Shown piece after piece: positions 20,775 to 30,011 of a DNA stretch of 64,000 nt. The stretch is from the NCBI RefSeq assembly GCF_018343625.1, contig NZ_JAGYPG010000001.1, positions 602,342 to 666,341 of the forward strand. Direction: 5' to 3'. The notes beneath the pieces are model-generated. The model searched no databases. It was not told the DNA's origin and was given only the letters and a program-made list of their open reading frames with translations. The DNA comes from Lederbergia citri. GTDB lineage: Bacteria; Bacillota; Bacilli; Bacillales; Bacillaceae_C. Position numbers and translations under genes: made by a program. Every line of letters starts with the position of its first letter. Within the stretch, counting starts at the first letter, position 1.

Positions 20775-21008
20775 ATGCTGTCAAAAGAAAAACTTTTAAG
20801 AATAAATCAATTAGCCAAAAAAGCGAAAGAACAAGGTCTTACCCAAAAAGAAGCAAAGGAACAAACAAGTTTGCGCTCTGAATACTTAAAAACCTTTCGT
20901 TCTTCCATGCGGAATACAATTGAAAATGTACGAGTATTTGATGTAACTGGTGAAGATGTAACTCCGGATAAAGTAAAAGAAATCCAAGCAAGGAAAAAAC
21001 TTCACTAA
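20775..21008 (+). CDS. ynzC: DUF896 family protein YnzC
   Basis: A 77-residue DUF896 protein. The opening MLSKEKLLRINQLAKKAKE, the LTxxEAKEQ segment and RSEYLKTFRSSMR are the family hallmark, and it is predicted to be two helices forming a hairpin. In B. subtilis ynzC is part of the SOS-induced yneA-yneB-ynzC group; its molecular role is not established. A good ribosome site (AAGGAG) precedes it. The 340 bp that follow contain only a dispersed repeat. Confidence 0.92.
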   Translation: MLSKEKLLRINQLAKKAKEQGLTQKEAKEQTSLRSEYLKTFRSSMRNTIENVRVFDVTGEDVTPDKVKEIQARKKLH

Positions 21009-21034
21009 TCTTTTTTATGAAATGTATAACTCAA

Positions 21035-21240
21035 GCGTCTAGCCCTCAGGTCAAATAATTGGTTACGTTTCAAAATTATGTATCCGAACATTTGCTTGTC
21101 GGAGGGATGCAGGATGTTGGTCAGGAATGCGTTGCGATGTATATATGTGTAGGCGAAGCTACAGGACGGCAATGTCTTGCCTGTAACAGGACGTTGCGTC
21201 CTTAGCCTTCTTTCATCTTCAATCCGCTTGAGCTTTTTCT
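21035..21240. repeat. Family-2 dispersed repeat, copy C
   Basis: The gap between ynzC and tkt has no gene. Recognisable family pieces: AAGCGTCTAGCCCTCAGGTC near 21034, GAACATTTGCTTGTC at 21086-21100 (same 15 bases as 7095-7109 and 34651-34665), and AACAGGACGTTGCG near 21187. It is more decayed than copies B and D. Confidence 0.55.
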
Positions 21241-21352
21241 TAAAATGTGTAGCGATAAGTGCAACTTTCTCAATTTTTTAATAATAGTTGTTTAATCAAA
21301 CATTTATCATTATTATAGATATATGTAAATTTAGATAGAAAGGTTGTTGTCA

Positions 21353-23356
21353 ATGTTTGAAAAAGTAGATCAACTGGCAGTGAACACAATTAGAACTCTT
21401 TCCATTGATGCTATTGAAAAGGCCAATTCTGGTCATCCTGGTTTACCAATGGGTGCTGCACCAATGGCATATACTTTATGGACACGTTTTATGAACCATA
21501 ACCCTAAAAATCCTGCGTGGTTTAATCGCGATAGATTTGTTCTTTCCGCTGGTCACGGTTCTATGTTGTTGTATAGTTTGCTCCATTTATCAGGATATGG
21601 AGTCGAAATTGAAGATTTAAAGAACTTCCGTCAATGGGGAAGCAGAACACCAGGACATCCGGAATATGGCTATACTCCAGGTGTAGAAGCAACTACAGGA
21701 CCTTTAGGTCAAGGGATTGCAATGGCTGTTGGTATGGCTATGGCTGAAAAACATTTAGCGGCGATTTATAATAAAGATCATTATAATGTTGTCGACCATT
21801 ATACATATGCATTATGTGGCGACGGAGATTTGATGGAGGGCGTAGCTTCAGAAGCCGCATCACTTGCTGGTCATCTACAGCTTGGAAAAATGATTTTATT
21901 ATATGATTCCAACGATATTACGCTTGATGGAGAGTTGGATAAATCATTTTCTGAGAATGTAGGTGAACGTTTCAAAGCTTATGGCTGGCATTATATTAAG
22001 GTTGAAGACGGAAACAATATGGAGGAAATTGCCAAAGCAATTGAAGCGGCAAAAGCAGAGACTTCGAAACCAAGCTTAATTGAAGTAAAAACAATTATTG
22101 GATATGGCTCACCAAATAAATCTGGAAAATCAGCTGTTCATGGTGCTCCTCTTGGTGAAGATGAAATGAAGCTGACTAAGGAATATTATAAGTGGACTTT
22201 TGAGGAGGATTTTTACGTTCCATCTGAAGTCTATGACGTTTTTGAAAAAACGGCTATTCAAAATGGTAAAGATAAGGAAGCTGCATGGGAAACCCTATTT
22301 TCTAAGTATAGGAATGACCATCCAGAACTAGCTTCACAACTTGAAACGTCAATATCCGGAAAACTACCAGAAGGTTGGGATAAAGATCTTCCTGTATTCG
22401 AAGAAGGCACTAGCCTTGCAACGAGGAAGTCAAGCAACGAAGCTTTGAATGGTATCGCGAAAAACTTCCCACATTTATTTGGCGGAGCTGCAGATTTGGC
22501 CGGCTCCAATTATACAATGATCAAAGGTGAAACAGATTTAAGCGCCGAAAACTTTTCAGGTAAAAATATTTGGTTTGGCGTAAGGGAATTTGGTATGGCA
22601 GCCGCTATGAATGGAATTGCTCTACATGGTGGTCTGAAAGTTTACGGTGGAACATTTTTTGTTTTCTCTGATTATTTACGTCCTGCTATTCGCCTTGCAG
22701 CTTTAATGGAACTTCCAGTCACATATGTATTAACACATGATAGCATCGCCGTTGGTGAAGATGGTCCTACACATGAACCAATTGAACAGCTTGCATCCTT
22801 ACGAGCTATGCCTGGTTTATCGATCATTAGACCAGCAGATGCAAATGAGACAGCAGAAGCTTGGCGCCTAGCAATCGAGTCAAGTCACAAACCAACTGCA
22901 TTGATTTTAACTCGTCAAAATTTGCCAACATTGCCTAGAACTTCTAAAAATGCGAAAGAAGGAGTAGAAAAAGGCGCCTACGTTATTTCGCCGACTGAAG
23001 GCAAAGCAGACGCACTTTTACTTGCAACGGGATCTGAAGTGAATCTAGCGGTAGAGGCACAAAAATCCCTTGCCCAAAAAGGAATCAATGTGTCAGTTGT
23101 GAGTATGCCTTCATGGGATCGATTTGAAGCACAAACAAAAGAATACAAAGAATCGGTTCTCCCGAAATCTGTTAAAAAACGATTAGCTATAGAGATGGGT
23201 TCATCATTCGGTTGGGAGAGATATACTGGTGATGAAGGAGATACTTTAGCAATCGATAAATTTGGAGCTTCTGCACCAGGTGAAAAAGTGATTGAAGAAT
23301 ATGGATTCACGGTTGAAAATGTAGTTAGCAAAGTGGAAAAATTATTAGAACAATAA
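21353..23356 (+). CDS. tkt: Transketolase
   Basis: Transketolase (667 aa from ATG 21353) moves two-carbon ketol units in the pentose phosphate pathway using thiamine diphosphate. Key motifs: [29 protein letters not shown], the ThDP motif [19 protein letters not shown], and [19 protein letters not shown] 21353 is 9 bases after AAAGG; an in-frame TTG at 21344 abuts that site and is unlikely. It is followed by its own terminator. The neighbourhood ynzC-tkt-sirA-yneF is the same as in B. subtilis. Confidence 0.97.
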   Translation: MFEKVDQLAVNTIRTLSIDAIEKANSGHPGLPMGAAPMAYTLWTRFMNHNPKNPAWFNRDRFVLSAGHGSMLLYSLLHLSGYGVEIEDLKNFRQWGSRTPGHPEYGYTPGVEATTGPLGQGIAMAVGMAMAEKHLAAIYNKDHYNVVDHYTYALCGDGDLMEGVASEAASLAGHLQLGKMILLYDSNDITLDGELDKSFSENVGERFKAYGWHYIKVEDGNNMEEIAKAIEAAKAETSKPSLIEVKTIIGYGSPNKSGKSAVHGAPLGEDEMKLTKEYYKWTFEEDFYVPSEVYDVFEKTAIQNGKDKEAAWETLFSKYRNDHPELASQLETSISGKLPEGWDKDLPVFEEGTSLATRKSSNEALNGIAKNFPHLFGGAADLAGSNYTMIKGETDLSAENFSGKNIWFGVREFGMAAAMNGIALHGGLKVYGGTFFVFSDYLRPAIRLAALMELPVTYVLTHDSIAVGEDGPTHEPIEQLASLRAMPGLSIIRPADANETAEAWRLAIESSHKPTALILTRQNLPTLPRTSKNAKEGVEKGAYVISPTEGKADALLLATGSEVNLAVEAQKSLAQKGINVSVVSMPSWDRFEAQTKEYKESVLPKSVKKRLAIEMGSSFGWERYTGDEGDTLAIDKFGASAPGEKVIEEYGFTVENVVSKVEKLLEQ

Positions 23357-23363
23357 TTTTCTA

Positions 23364-23397
23364 AAAGGGAGGAACTAAAATTTCCTCTCTTTTTTTA
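23364..23397 (+). terminator. Terminator after tkt
   Basis: Stem AAAGGGAGGAA / TTCCTCTCTTT around CTAAAAT, then a run of T. Confidence 0.82.
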
Positions 23398-23464
23398 TGG
23401 CAATATGCAGGAAATATGAAATAATTAAAGAATAACCATACTATATTAGATTATTCATACAACT

Positions 23465-23484
23465 TTAGACAAATATTTTATAAT
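23465..23484 (+). promoter_or_regulatory. Candidate Spo0A box and -10 element upstream of sirA
   Basis: TTAGACAAA (23465-23473) is the reverse complement of TTTGTCTAA, one mismatch from the 0A box TTTGTCRAA, and lies 5 bp before a perfect TATAAT (23479-23484). sirA is a known Spo0A-activated gene in B. subtilis, so an activator site close to the -10 makes sense. Confidence 0.5.
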
Positions 23485-23531
23485 ACCTCGTCTACAATAG
23501 GAGAAAAAGGTGACTGAGGAGTGTTATTACG

Positions 23532-23969
23532 ATGAGAATCTATCTGATTTATTTAATAGAGGATGAATTTGCGGAATTCTTTTATGGCAGAGAACGTAAG
23601 TTTGTTGAACTTTTCATAGCCGAACGAAAATTACGTGGAGACATGAAAGAAATTGTTCAAAAACAAATAAAATACATTACGAAGCCTTTGCCCTATTTAG
23701 ATCTACATAGACATCTAGCACACTCAGTCGAGAATCAAGAATTTTATATAAAGGGAAAGGTTTATTGCACCGAGAATACCAGTGTCTACGAAGGAGCAGA
23801 ATTATCGATAGGTGAACACTGCTTGCAATTAAAAGCATGGGGAAGCTATGCATGTGAATCTATTTTTTTTGAAGCATTAAGGAAATTTAATGGCCGATTT
23901 TTAGCGATGGATATTGAGAATGATCAATATGGTTGGGTAAAACCAATAAAAGAACGAAAATTCGTATGA
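23532..23969 (+). CDS. sirA: Sporulation inhibitor of replication SirA
   Basis: SirA (145 aa; YneE) binds DnaA domain I and stops new rounds of replication once sporulation begins. The protein matches the family in length and in the opening RIYLIYLIEDEFAEFFYGRE, the HLAHSVENQEFYIKG stretch and the GSYACESIFFEALR segment. No membrane segment. A ribosome site GAGGAG lies 10 bases before the ATG. It is flanked by tkt and yneF, as in B. subtilis. Confidence 0.9.
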   Translation: MRIYLIYLIEDEFAEFFYGRERKFVELFIAERKLRGDMKEIVQKQIKYITKPLPYLDLHRHLAHSVENQEFYIKGKVYCTENTSVYEGAELSIGEHCLQLKAWGSYACESIFFEALRKFNGRFLAMDIENDQYGWVKPIKERKFV

Positions 23970-24045
23970 AAACGTGGTACATTATTGTATAATATTCGGG
24001 TATTTAGTAAACTGAAGTGTAGACAACTTGAAGGAGGAAACTAGG

Positions 24046-24258
24046 ATGTTTTGGTATTTTTTCTGGGCATTTATTGGGATATTGGCAGGAGTGGCACTTG
24101 GCTTCTTTATTGCCCGTAAATATATGATGAATTATTTAAAGAAAAACCCACCAATCAATGAACAAATGTTAAAAATGATGATGATGCAAATGGGTATGAA
24201 ACCATCGCAGAAGAAAATCAATCAGATGATGTCTGCAATGAATAAGCAGATGAAATAA
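24046..24258 (+). CDS. yneF: UPF0154 membrane protein YneF
   Basis: A 70-residue protein with an N-terminal transmembrane segment ([21 protein letters not shown]), then the conserved [26 protein letters not shown] and a Met-rich tail. This is the UPF0154 family, conserved in Firmicutes but without a firm function. ATG 24046 is chosen because AAGGAGGAAACTAGG directly precedes it; the open frame extends to 24028 without a ribosome site. The last part of the gene is duplicated in degraded form at 25561-25629. Confidence 0.92.
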   Translation: MFWYFFWAFIGILAGVALGFFIARKYMMNYLKKNPPINEQMLKMMMMQMGMKPSQKKINQMMSAMNKQMK

Positions 24259-24290
24259 TTAACATTGATTTATCAATCTAATATTTTCTT

Positions 24291-24335
24291 AAAACCACTT
24301 TTTATGTTGGAAAAACCAAGGAAAGTGGTTTTTTG
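24291..24335 (+). terminator. Terminator after yneF
   Basis: Perfect 11-bp stem AAAACCACTTT / AAAGTGGTTTT with a 20-base loop, then T. The 300 bp beyond it, up to the lipoprotein gene, show only decayed frames and a small hairpin ACATCTC / GAGATGT (24522-24541). Confidence 0.8.
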
Positions 24336-24637
24336 TTGTTATTAGAAGATGTAGTTAAGGAGTACGACTATAATTGTTCAGAATGTACTAAGGAAACAAT
24401 AACTAATAAACTCCAAAAGCAAATCAAGTTGAAGTAAAAAAGGAATTAAAATTTAAAAAATATCATTTTTCTACCTGAAAGCTATTCCTGCTGTTGCTCA
24501 GAAGGTATTAGTTTATAACACATCTCCCTTAATGAGATGTTTTAAATTTATTTAAGACTAGGTAAGAATTGGATCCTTGCGAAATCTTTTTGGTTATTAG
24601 ATAATGTACTTTGTGACTATTTTTAGGGGGAGACTAA

Positions 24638-25171
24638 ATGCATAAACTGATAGTATTATTATTCTCAGCTTTAATAGTATTAGCTGGGTGTTCTAATGAT
24701 CAACCAAAAGAACAAGAACAAAAACAAAAAGCATTAAAACAAACAGAAGAAAAACCACAAAAAGAAACAGTGGAAACTGATGATTCAGTAGAAGGACAAG
24801 AAATCGATACAAGCATGTATGAGTATGCGAAGAACGTGGATGTCACAGATGCTATCGATGTAAATGAACATATTACACTAATTATTGAAATGAATGACAG
24901 CTTACAACCTGGACTAGCTTTTCAGCATGCTACCAATCAAACTTATGACTTTTTAGAACAAGATGCTATTAAAGGTGCTAAGACAGTTGGAATCAATATA
25001 ATATTAAACGGTAATAAAATTGCTATGTATACAGTGAATGTAGCTGATTTCAAAACAAATGATGATGAGCCTATGGCACAACTAGTTCTTGATGCATCAA
25101 CTATTGAAATGCTTAGTCCAGAAGTAAAAGAATATGCAGAGATTATGGATTTAAAACTAAAAGAAGAATAG
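24638..25171 (+). CDS. Lipoprotein, function unknown
   Basis: A 177-residue protein with a lipoprotein signal peptide: basic MHK, hydrophobic LIVLLFSALIVLAGC with lipobox LAGC (Cys 17). A Lys/Gln/Glu-rich linker (about 20-50) follows, then a compact domain of about 120 residues (NVDVTDAIDVNEHITLIIEM onwards) that I do not recognise. A GGGGGAG ribosome site precedes the ATG. It is probably attached to the outer face of the membrane. It lies between yneF and a degraded copy of the yneF 3' end and may belong to inserted DNA. Confidence 0.78.
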   Translation: MHKLIVLLFSALIVLAGCSNDQPKEQEQKQKALKQTEEKPQKETVETDDSVEGQEIDTSMYEYAKNVDVTDAIDVNEHITLIIEMNDSLQPGLAFQHATNQTYDFLEQDAIKGAKTVGINIILNGNKIAMYTVNVADFKTNDDEPMAQLVLDASTIEMLSPEVKEYAEIMDLKLKEE

Positions 25172-25181
25172 TTATTTTCTT

Positions 25182-25210
25182 AGACATCCGTTAACTTGGA
25201 TGTCTTTTTA
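25182..25210 (+). terminator. Terminator after the lipoprotein gene
   Basis: Stem AGACATCC / GGATGTCT with an 8-base loop and five T. Confidence 0.82.
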
Positions 25211-25560
25211 TATTTTAATGAATGGGAAAGATTTTATATGTGCGATTGTAGATGTTGTATGAAATTAAAAATAGGTTTGAGGAGTTTAATATTGGAATGG
25301 CTAGGATTAAGCGGTTACAGAATGAAATAGGAATGGCTTCTAGAAAAATTATGGACTGGAAAGTTAAATCAATTAAGATTATTTCTTAGCCAAATGATGA
25401 AATTACTGATGAAGATATTTCATTAAAACAATGAAAATTTTCTTCTATGGGTCGTTTAGTTCCAAATGAGAGAAATTAAAATACCTACTCCTTAAAGGTA
25501 TTTTTTCATAATAAAAAAAGTAGTTAAATCAGATGGGTAAAACTATAAAATATCAACGCT

Positions 25561-25629
25561 ATGATGCAAATGGGTATGAGACATCCTAGAAAAAACAGAT
25601 CAGATTATATCTATAATGAAATAAAATGA
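25561..25629 (+). pseudogene. Degraded duplicate of the yneF 3' end
   Basis: ATGATGCAAATGGGTATGA (25561-25579) is identical to 24181-24199 inside yneF, and the next 50 bases align with the yneF tail with several gaps and changes, ending at a TGA. No upstream part of yneF is present. The region 25211-25560 contains short decayed frames but no gene I can support. Confidence 0.6.
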
Positions 25630-25631
25630 GA

Positions 25632-25680
25632 AGGATATAAAAACGGATGCCAACAGTAAGGGGATCCGTTTTTATATCCT
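25632..25680. terminator. Strong hairpin between the yneF relic and the spo0E-like gene
   Basis: A perfect 17-bp inverted repeat, AGGATATAAAAACGGAT / ATCCGTTTTTATATCCT, with a 15-base loop. The A and T runs lie inside the stem on both sides, so it could terminate transcription from either direction. Confidence 0.7.
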
Positions 25681-25704
25681 AAAAGATTCGATACATCAAT
25701 GGTT

Positions 25705-25869
25705 TCAAGTAGCTTTTTTCAATAGTAAATGATAGTACTGATTGATCAGAGTATCAAGTTCCATACTATACTGAAGAGACAATGCCGATGTCAAACCAGT
25801 TTGAGCAGCGACTGAAATTAGTTGTTGGCGCTTATTTTCAATTTTTGCAAGCAGCTGTTTATTTGACAT
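25705..25869 (-). CDS. Spo0E-family aspartyl-phosphate phosphatase
   Basis: A 54-residue minus-strand gene: MSNKQLLAKIENKRQQLISV, then AAQTGLTSALSLQYSMELD, then TLINQYYHLLLKKAT. The Spo0E signature (Ser-x-x-Leu-Asp followed by Leu-Ile-x-x-Tyr) is present as SMELDTLINQY, within a predicted two-helix hairpin. Such proteins dephosphorylate Spo0A~P and delay sporulation. A ribosome site GAAAGGA precedes the ATG at 25869. In B. subtilis a similar gene (ynzD) lies in this neighbourhood, so orthology is likely but unproved. Confidence 0.85.
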   Translation of the reverse strand: MSNKQLLAKIENKRQQLISVAAQTGLTSALSLQYSMELDTLINQYYHLLLKKAT

Positions 25870-26163
25870 AGTCTATTATCCTTTCTATGATGATATTTGT
25901 TTCCATGTTCGGACTAATTAATAGTTCCAAGGTGTTTAAATATACATCTAAGGTTGTTTTATAATCTATGTATACATTAGTACGATTAATTTATAGAAAC
26001 GTTTCAAAAAACTATTATTAAAAGTATTATACCAGATAATAACATATTTTCAAATGTTATAACAATTTTTTTCTTCGACACAGAAGATTCACAATCCTAA
26101 TGTGAACTTATATGTTATAAATTTGGTAGAATGGATACAAATTAGTTTAGGAGTTGTAAATGA

Positions 26164-26874
26164 ATGACTGGAGATATTAATTTGCTATTGGCTTTCGGAG
26201 CGGGCTTTTTAAGCTTCATATCGCCATGCTGCCTACCGTTATATCCAGCTTTTTTATCTTATATAACAGGTATGTCTGTTAGCGAACTCAAAAATGAGCA
26301 GGCAATGCTGAGTAGAAGAAGTATGTTGCATACCATTTTCTTCTTATTGGGATTTTCTGTGATTTTCATTTTTTTAGGGTTTGGAAGCTCATTTATAGGC
26401 CAATTTTTTTTGGATTACCAAAATTTAATTAGACAAATTGGTGCGATTTTTATTGTCCTTTTTGGATTAATGGTTACTGGTATTTTTTCTCCAAAATTTT
26501 TGATGAAGGATCGTAGAATTGAATTTAAACACCGTCCTGCAGGATATGTTGGATCTTCCTTAATTGGTATGGCATTCGCCGCTGGTTGGACGCCATGTAC
26601 TGGCCCTATTTTGATGATGGTTATTACACTAGCGGCTACTAACCCAGGCTCTGGTGTGCTATATATGCTAGCATACACACTAGGATTTGCCATTCCATTT
26701 TTTATCCTATCCTTCTTTATAGGGCGCATGAACTGGATTCGAAAGCATAATGTAAAAATCACTAAGATTGGTGGATACATTATGATTTTTGTTGGTATCC
26801 TGCTTTTCTTTGATGGATTGTCGCTGATTATCAGTATTTTTTCTTATTTTTTCGGTGATTTCGTAGGCTTTTAA
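26164..26874 (+). CDS. ccdA: Cytochrome c biogenesis protein CcdA
   Basis: CcdA (236 aa) is a six-helix membrane protein passing electrons from cytoplasmic thioredoxin to extracytoplasmic thiol-disulfide proteins, needed for c-type cytochrome and spore-coat/cortex maturation. The two redox Cys regions are visible: [20 protein letters not shown] in helix 1 and [11 protein letters not shown] in helix 4. Start ATG 26164 lies 10 bases after AGGAG. In B. subtilis the response-regulator-like gene yneI lies between ccdA and ccdC; here it is absent and ccdC follows directly. Confidence 0.95.
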   Translation: MTGDINLLLAFGAGFLSFISPCCLPLYPAFLSYITGMSVSELKNEQAMLSRRSMLHTIFFLLGFSVIFIFLGFGSSFIGQFFLDYQNLIRQIGAIFIVLFGLMVTGIFSPKFLMKDRRIEFKHRPAGYVGSSLIGMAFAAGWTPCTGPILMMVITLAATNPGSGVLYMLAYTLGFAIPFFILSFFIGRMNWIRKHNVKITKIGGYIMIFVGILLFFDGLSLIISIFSYFFGDFVGF

Positions 26875-26952
26875 ATATGGAAAAGTATTTTATTTCAACA
26901 TGAAGAATCTTTGTGTATAATGTTTACGTTAAATATATTGAAGTTTTAAGGG

Positions 26953-27420
26953 ATGATGGAATTGAAAATATTAATACCCTCAATTTTAGCGGTAATGATG
27001 AGCATAGGAGTCATTTTTATACGAATGAAGGCATCTCATAAACCGGTATCTGCAAAGAAAATTATCCTTCCTCCCGTTTTTATGAGTACCGGTGCTCTTA
27101 TGTTTATATCCCCTTATTTTCGGGTGACAAGCATGGAGATTGTTGAAGCAATTGTCGTAGGAATGCTATTTTCTATTTTATTAATAAAAACGTCAAAATT
27201 TGAAGTGAGAGATAATGCGGTGTATCTTAAACGCTCTAAAGCATTTGCCTTTATTCTAATCGGGCTATTGCTTGTGAGAATAGTTGCCAAGTCTATATTA
27301 AGCCAACAAATCGAAGTTGGCCAATTAAGTGGCATGTTTTGGATCTTGGCATTTGGAATGATTGTTCCTTGGCGCATTGCAATGTTAATACAATATAAAA
27401 AACTTGTAGTAACCATTTAG
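26953..27420 (+). CDS. ccdC: CcdC/YneJ family membrane protein
   Basis: A 155-residue, four-helix membrane protein of the CcdC (YneJ) family, recognisable by VIFIRMKASHKPVSAKKIILPPVFMSTGALMF. It is genetically linked to ccdA in Bacillus but its role in cytochrome c maturation is unclear. The start is uncertain: AAGGG abuts ATG 26953, so TTG 26962 may be used instead. Ends at a bidirectional terminator shared with the convergent crcB pair. Confidence 0.85.
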   Translation: MMELKILIPSILAVMMSIGVIFIRMKASHKPVSAKKIILPPVFMSTGALMFISPYFRVTSMEIVEAIVVGMLFSILLIKTSKFEVRDNAVYLKRSKAFAFILIGLLLVRIVAKSILSQQIEVGQLSGMFWILAFGMIVPWRIAMLIQYKKLVVTI

Positions 27421-27447
27421 AAAAAGCAGCCGCAAAGCTGCTTTTTT
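27421..27447. terminator. Bidirectional terminator between ccdC and crcB
   Basis: Stem AAAAAGCAGC / GCTGCTTTTT with a CGCAAA loop, directly after the ccdC stop codon and touching the end of the convergent crcB gene. Confidence 0.85.
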
Positions 27448-27827
27448 CATTTTTCTAAAGAAATTCCTATGATAAGACCAAGAAAAGCCAATGCAAATCC
27501 GATAATATAACTTAAAAAAGAATAAAGGAACATAATTTTATATTTGCCTTCTAAAATCAATTTTACGTTCTCTACGATTAAGGTGGAATAAGTAGTAAAA
27601 GATCCTAAAAATCCTACTCCAAAAAATAAGCGCATACTTGAGGGGAAGACTGAACCAATTATAATTCCAAGTAAAAAAGATCCGACTGTATTTACAAAAA
27701 AGGTTGCAAACGGGAAATTTGAAGTATTTTGCTTTATAAGCTGACTTACTCCATATCTAGCAATGGCTCCAAAAAAGCCGCCAATCGCCACGTAAAGAAA
27801 CATCATGTTTTGGATACCTTCTTCCAT
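27447..27827 (-). CDS. crcB: Fluoride channel CrcB/Fluc, downstream subunit
   Basis: A 126-residue four-helix Fluc protein that exports fluoride as a dual-topology dimer. Family motifs: GGFFGAIARYGVSQLI near the N terminus, VNTVGSFLLGI in helix 2, and GFLGSFTTYSTLIVE in helix 3 with the Phe-box region. The start may be 27827 or ATG 27806 (9 bases after GAAGAAGGT). It overlaps the end of the upstream crcB gene by 25 bp, so translation is probably coupled. Two tandem genes normally mean a heterodimeric channel with opposite subunit orientations. Confidence 0.92.
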   Translation of the reverse strand: MEEGIQNMMFLYVAIGGFFGAIARYGVSQLIKQNTSNFPFATFFVNTVGSFLLGIIIGSVFPSSMRLFFGVGFLGSFTTYSTLIVENVKLILEGKYKIMFLYSFLSYIIGFALAFLGLIIGISLEK

Positions 27828-28198
27828 GTTTTCCCTGAACCATTAACTATTCCTACTAATGCCAATGCGAGTCCTCCGATAAAGCTACTGACAAAATAAA
27901 TAAATAGTTGTACATAATGATGCTCAATCACTAATTGAACGATATCTGTACTAAATGTGGAGAAAGTGGTAAAGGAACCGATTAGCCCGGTTCCTATAGA
28001 GAGATGAAGGTAAGAAGGAAGTTTTGGAAAACGACTATAAAATCCTGTTAGTAAGCCAAGAAAATATGAACCAACGAGATTAACGATTAAAGTATCAAAT
28101 GGCAGAAAGTGATTTGGCAATCCGATATGAATAGAACTGATAAGAAACCGTAATAAACTCCCGATTATTCCTCCTATTCCTACTGCCAAATACTTCAT
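27803..28198 (-). CDS. crcB: Fluoride channel CrcB/Fluc, upstream subunit
   Basis: The first of two tandem Fluc genes (131 aa from ATG 28198; GTG 28207 and ATG 28204 lie upstream). Motifs are GIGGIIGSLLRFLIS, VNLVGSYFLGLLTG and GLIGSFTTFSTFSTD. AGGTGATG sits 5 bases before ATG 28198. I looked for the crcB fluoride riboswitch upstream, but the yneK-like gene ends within 20 bp and no such structure is apparent, so regulation is probably through the yneK promoter or constitutive. Confidence 0.92.
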   Translation of the reverse strand: MKYLAVGIGGIIGSLLRFLISSIHIGLPNHFLPFDTLIVNLVGSYFLGLLTGFYSRFPKLPSYLHLSIGTGLIGSFTTFSTFSTDIVQLVIEHHYVQLFIYFVSSFIGGLALALVGIVNGSGKTWKKVSKT

Positions 28199-28219
28199 CT
28201 TCATCACCTGTTATAGCTT

Positions 28220-28648
28220 CTATAAAAATAAATGTTCATATGGTGTAACATCAATATTCATTTCTGCTAATTTTTTCTTTAAAAACTTATGATCCCGTTT
28301 AGGAGTTGCTAAAATATATCCTCTGATTAACACATCGAGGTCGATTTTTTTTACTTTTTCTTTTAGTGCAATTTCTCCTATTTTACCAGCTATCTTTTGT
28401 CTAGCTACATCCCTGAATAATTCAGGAACTGGACTGACCAATTCATCTAGAAGCGATTTTTTATCTGGCGTCCATAGATTTTGCGTTTTTTTAACGTAAA
28501 ATTCTTCCCAATCCATATCTGATTTTCCATCTTCTTTAGGCAGTCTCTTTAAAAACTTTCGAAACATAAAAAAACCGCCTATTGCCATTAAGGAAATAAG
28601 AATAAAGACCCAAAAAAGAATAAACCATACAAACCAACCGGAAAGCAC
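28220..28648 (-). CDS. yneK: DUF2621 family membrane protein YneK
   Basis: A 142-residue protein with one N-terminal transmembrane segment (about 5-28: WFVWFILFWVFILISLMAIGG), then the conserved FMFRKFLKRLPKEDG and a cytosolic domain containing PVPELFRDVARQKIAGKIGE and ATPKRDHKFLKKKL. It resembles B. subtilis YneK, which also follows ccdC. The function is unknown. Start is GTG behind GAGGTGAAATG. It heads the minus-strand group with the two crcB genes. Confidence 0.78.
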   Translation of the reverse strand: MLSGWFVWFILFWVFILISLMAIGGFFMFRKFLKRLPKEDGKSDMDWEEFYVKKTQNLWTPDKKSLLDELVSPVPELFRDVARQKIAGKIGEIALKEKVKKIDLDVLIRGYILATPKRDHKFLKKKLAEMNIDVTPYEHLFL

Positions 28649-28865
28649 TTTTCATTTCACCTCATTTTAAAAAAGAACCAATATAAACCATTATAACGAA
28701 ATAAAAAACATAATGACAAGTTACTAATAACTTAGAGACAGGGAGTTCCTGTTTTCGTAAAGAATTCATATAGAGAAACAGCATTTTCAACTATATAAAT
28801 TGTATAACGCCACCTCTATTGTTAGTTTGGTATAATAATAGAAAAATGCTAAAGGGGGAATTCAG

Positions 28866-30011
28866 GTGAAATTTATACATACTGCCGACTGGCATTTAGG
28901 AAAGCTTGTGCATGGCGTATACATGACCGATGAGCAAAGATATATCCTGAATCAATTTGTGCAATTAATTGAAGAAGAACAACCTGAAGCGATTATTATT
29001 GCTGGAGATCTATATGATCGTTCGGTGCCTCCAACGGAAGCAGTCAGTCTTCTGGAAGAAATGTTATTTAAAATAAATGTGGAACTAAAGACTCCTATTA
29101 TAGCGATATCAGGTAACCATGATAGTGCAGAGAGACTATCTTTTGGATCTTCATGGTATAAACATAGCAAGCTTTATATAAATGGCAAAATTCAAGATAG
29201 CTTCAAACCAATACATATAAACGGAGTTAATTTCTATTGTGTTCCTTATACTGAGCCAGGAATTATTAAACAATATTTTCAAGATCAATCCATTTCATCA
29301 CATGACGAGGCGATGCGTCGAATTGTTTCAGAAATTGAAGAATCTATAAATCCAAACGAACCGAATATATTTGTTGGACATGCTTTTGTATTAGGGGGAA
29401 AAACAAGTGACTCTGAACGTACCTTATCAGTCGGGGGATCTGGGTGTGTTTCAGTTGAACATTTTTCACCTTTCTCCTATACAGCGTTAGGACATTTACA
29501 TAGTCCGGATGCAATTAAACACGAAACAGTACGCTATTCAGGATCTTTATTAAAATATTCTTTTTCAGAAGTGAACCATCAAAAGAGTGTATCTGTAATT
29601 GAAATGAATCAAAATGGATCATATGTATTACAGACAAAAAACCTAGTCCCTGAGAAAGATATGAGGGAGATTAGCGGCTATTTAGAGGAATTATTGGACC
29701 CTAGTTTCTATCAAAATCAAAAAGCAGATGACTATTTAAAGGTAACGTTGCTCGATGAAGGTGCTTTGATTGATCCGATAAATAAGCTTAGGCATATTTA
29801 TCCAAATGTGTTGCATTTAGAAAAAAGAATTGAACAATATGACTTATTAAAAAAACATTCACTTACGAATGTAGGATTTGAAAAAAAATCCGAATTGGAT
29901 TTATTTAATGATTTTTATAATGAAATGACGACTAGTGAATTTTCGGATGAAAAAAGACGTTTAATGGCACAAATGATCGACGATGTTAGAAAAGGGATGG
30001 TTCTTGTATGA
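28866..30011 (+). CDS. sbcD: Exonuclease subunit SbcD
   Basis: SbcD (381 aa) is the Mre11-type nuclease of the SbcCD complex, which cuts hairpins and blocked DNA ends. Metal-binding motifs are all present: HTADWHLGK, AGDLYDRS, ISGNHDSAERL, VGHAF and LGHLH. The start is GTG at 28866 behind AAGGGGGAATTCAG. An extended -10 (TGGTATAAT, ending at 28836) lies about 30 bp upstream. It overlaps sbcC by 4 bp (ATGA). Confidence 0.95.
   Translation: MKFIHTADWHLGKLVHGVYMTDEQRYILNQFVQLIEEEQPEAIIIAGDLYDRSVPPTEAVSLLEEMLFKINVELKTPIIAISGNHDSAERLSFGSSWYKHSKLYINGKIQDSFKPIHINGVNFYCVPYTEPGIIKQYFQDQSISSHDEAMRRIVSEIEESINPNEPNIFVGHAFVLGGKTSDSERTLSVGGSGCVSVEHFSPFSYTALGHLHSPDAIKHETVRYSGSLLKYSFSEVNHQKSVSVIEMNQNGSYVLQTKNLVPEKDMREISGYLEELLDPSFYQNQKADDYLKVTLLDEGALIDPINKLRHIYPNVLHLEKRIEQYDLLKKHSLTNVGFEKKSELDLFNDFYNEMTTSEFSDEKRRLMAQMIDDVRKGMVLV

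Noticed and set aside
24334..24440. A short frame after the yneF terminator ending in KLQKQIKLK, with a CSEC pair
   Set aside because: It has no clear start or ribosome site and begins inside the T tract of the terminator; probably decayed sequence.
25282..25500. Short frames behind GAGGAG (for example MARIKRLQNEIGMASRK)
   Set aside because: They stop after 13 to 30 codons and show no continuous protein in any frame; likely relics between the lipoprotein gene and the yneF duplicate.
28199..28220. Possible fluoride riboswitch before the crcB pair
   Set aside because: The gap is about 20 bp and upstream sequence belongs to yneK; the crcB motif is not visible there or before yneK.
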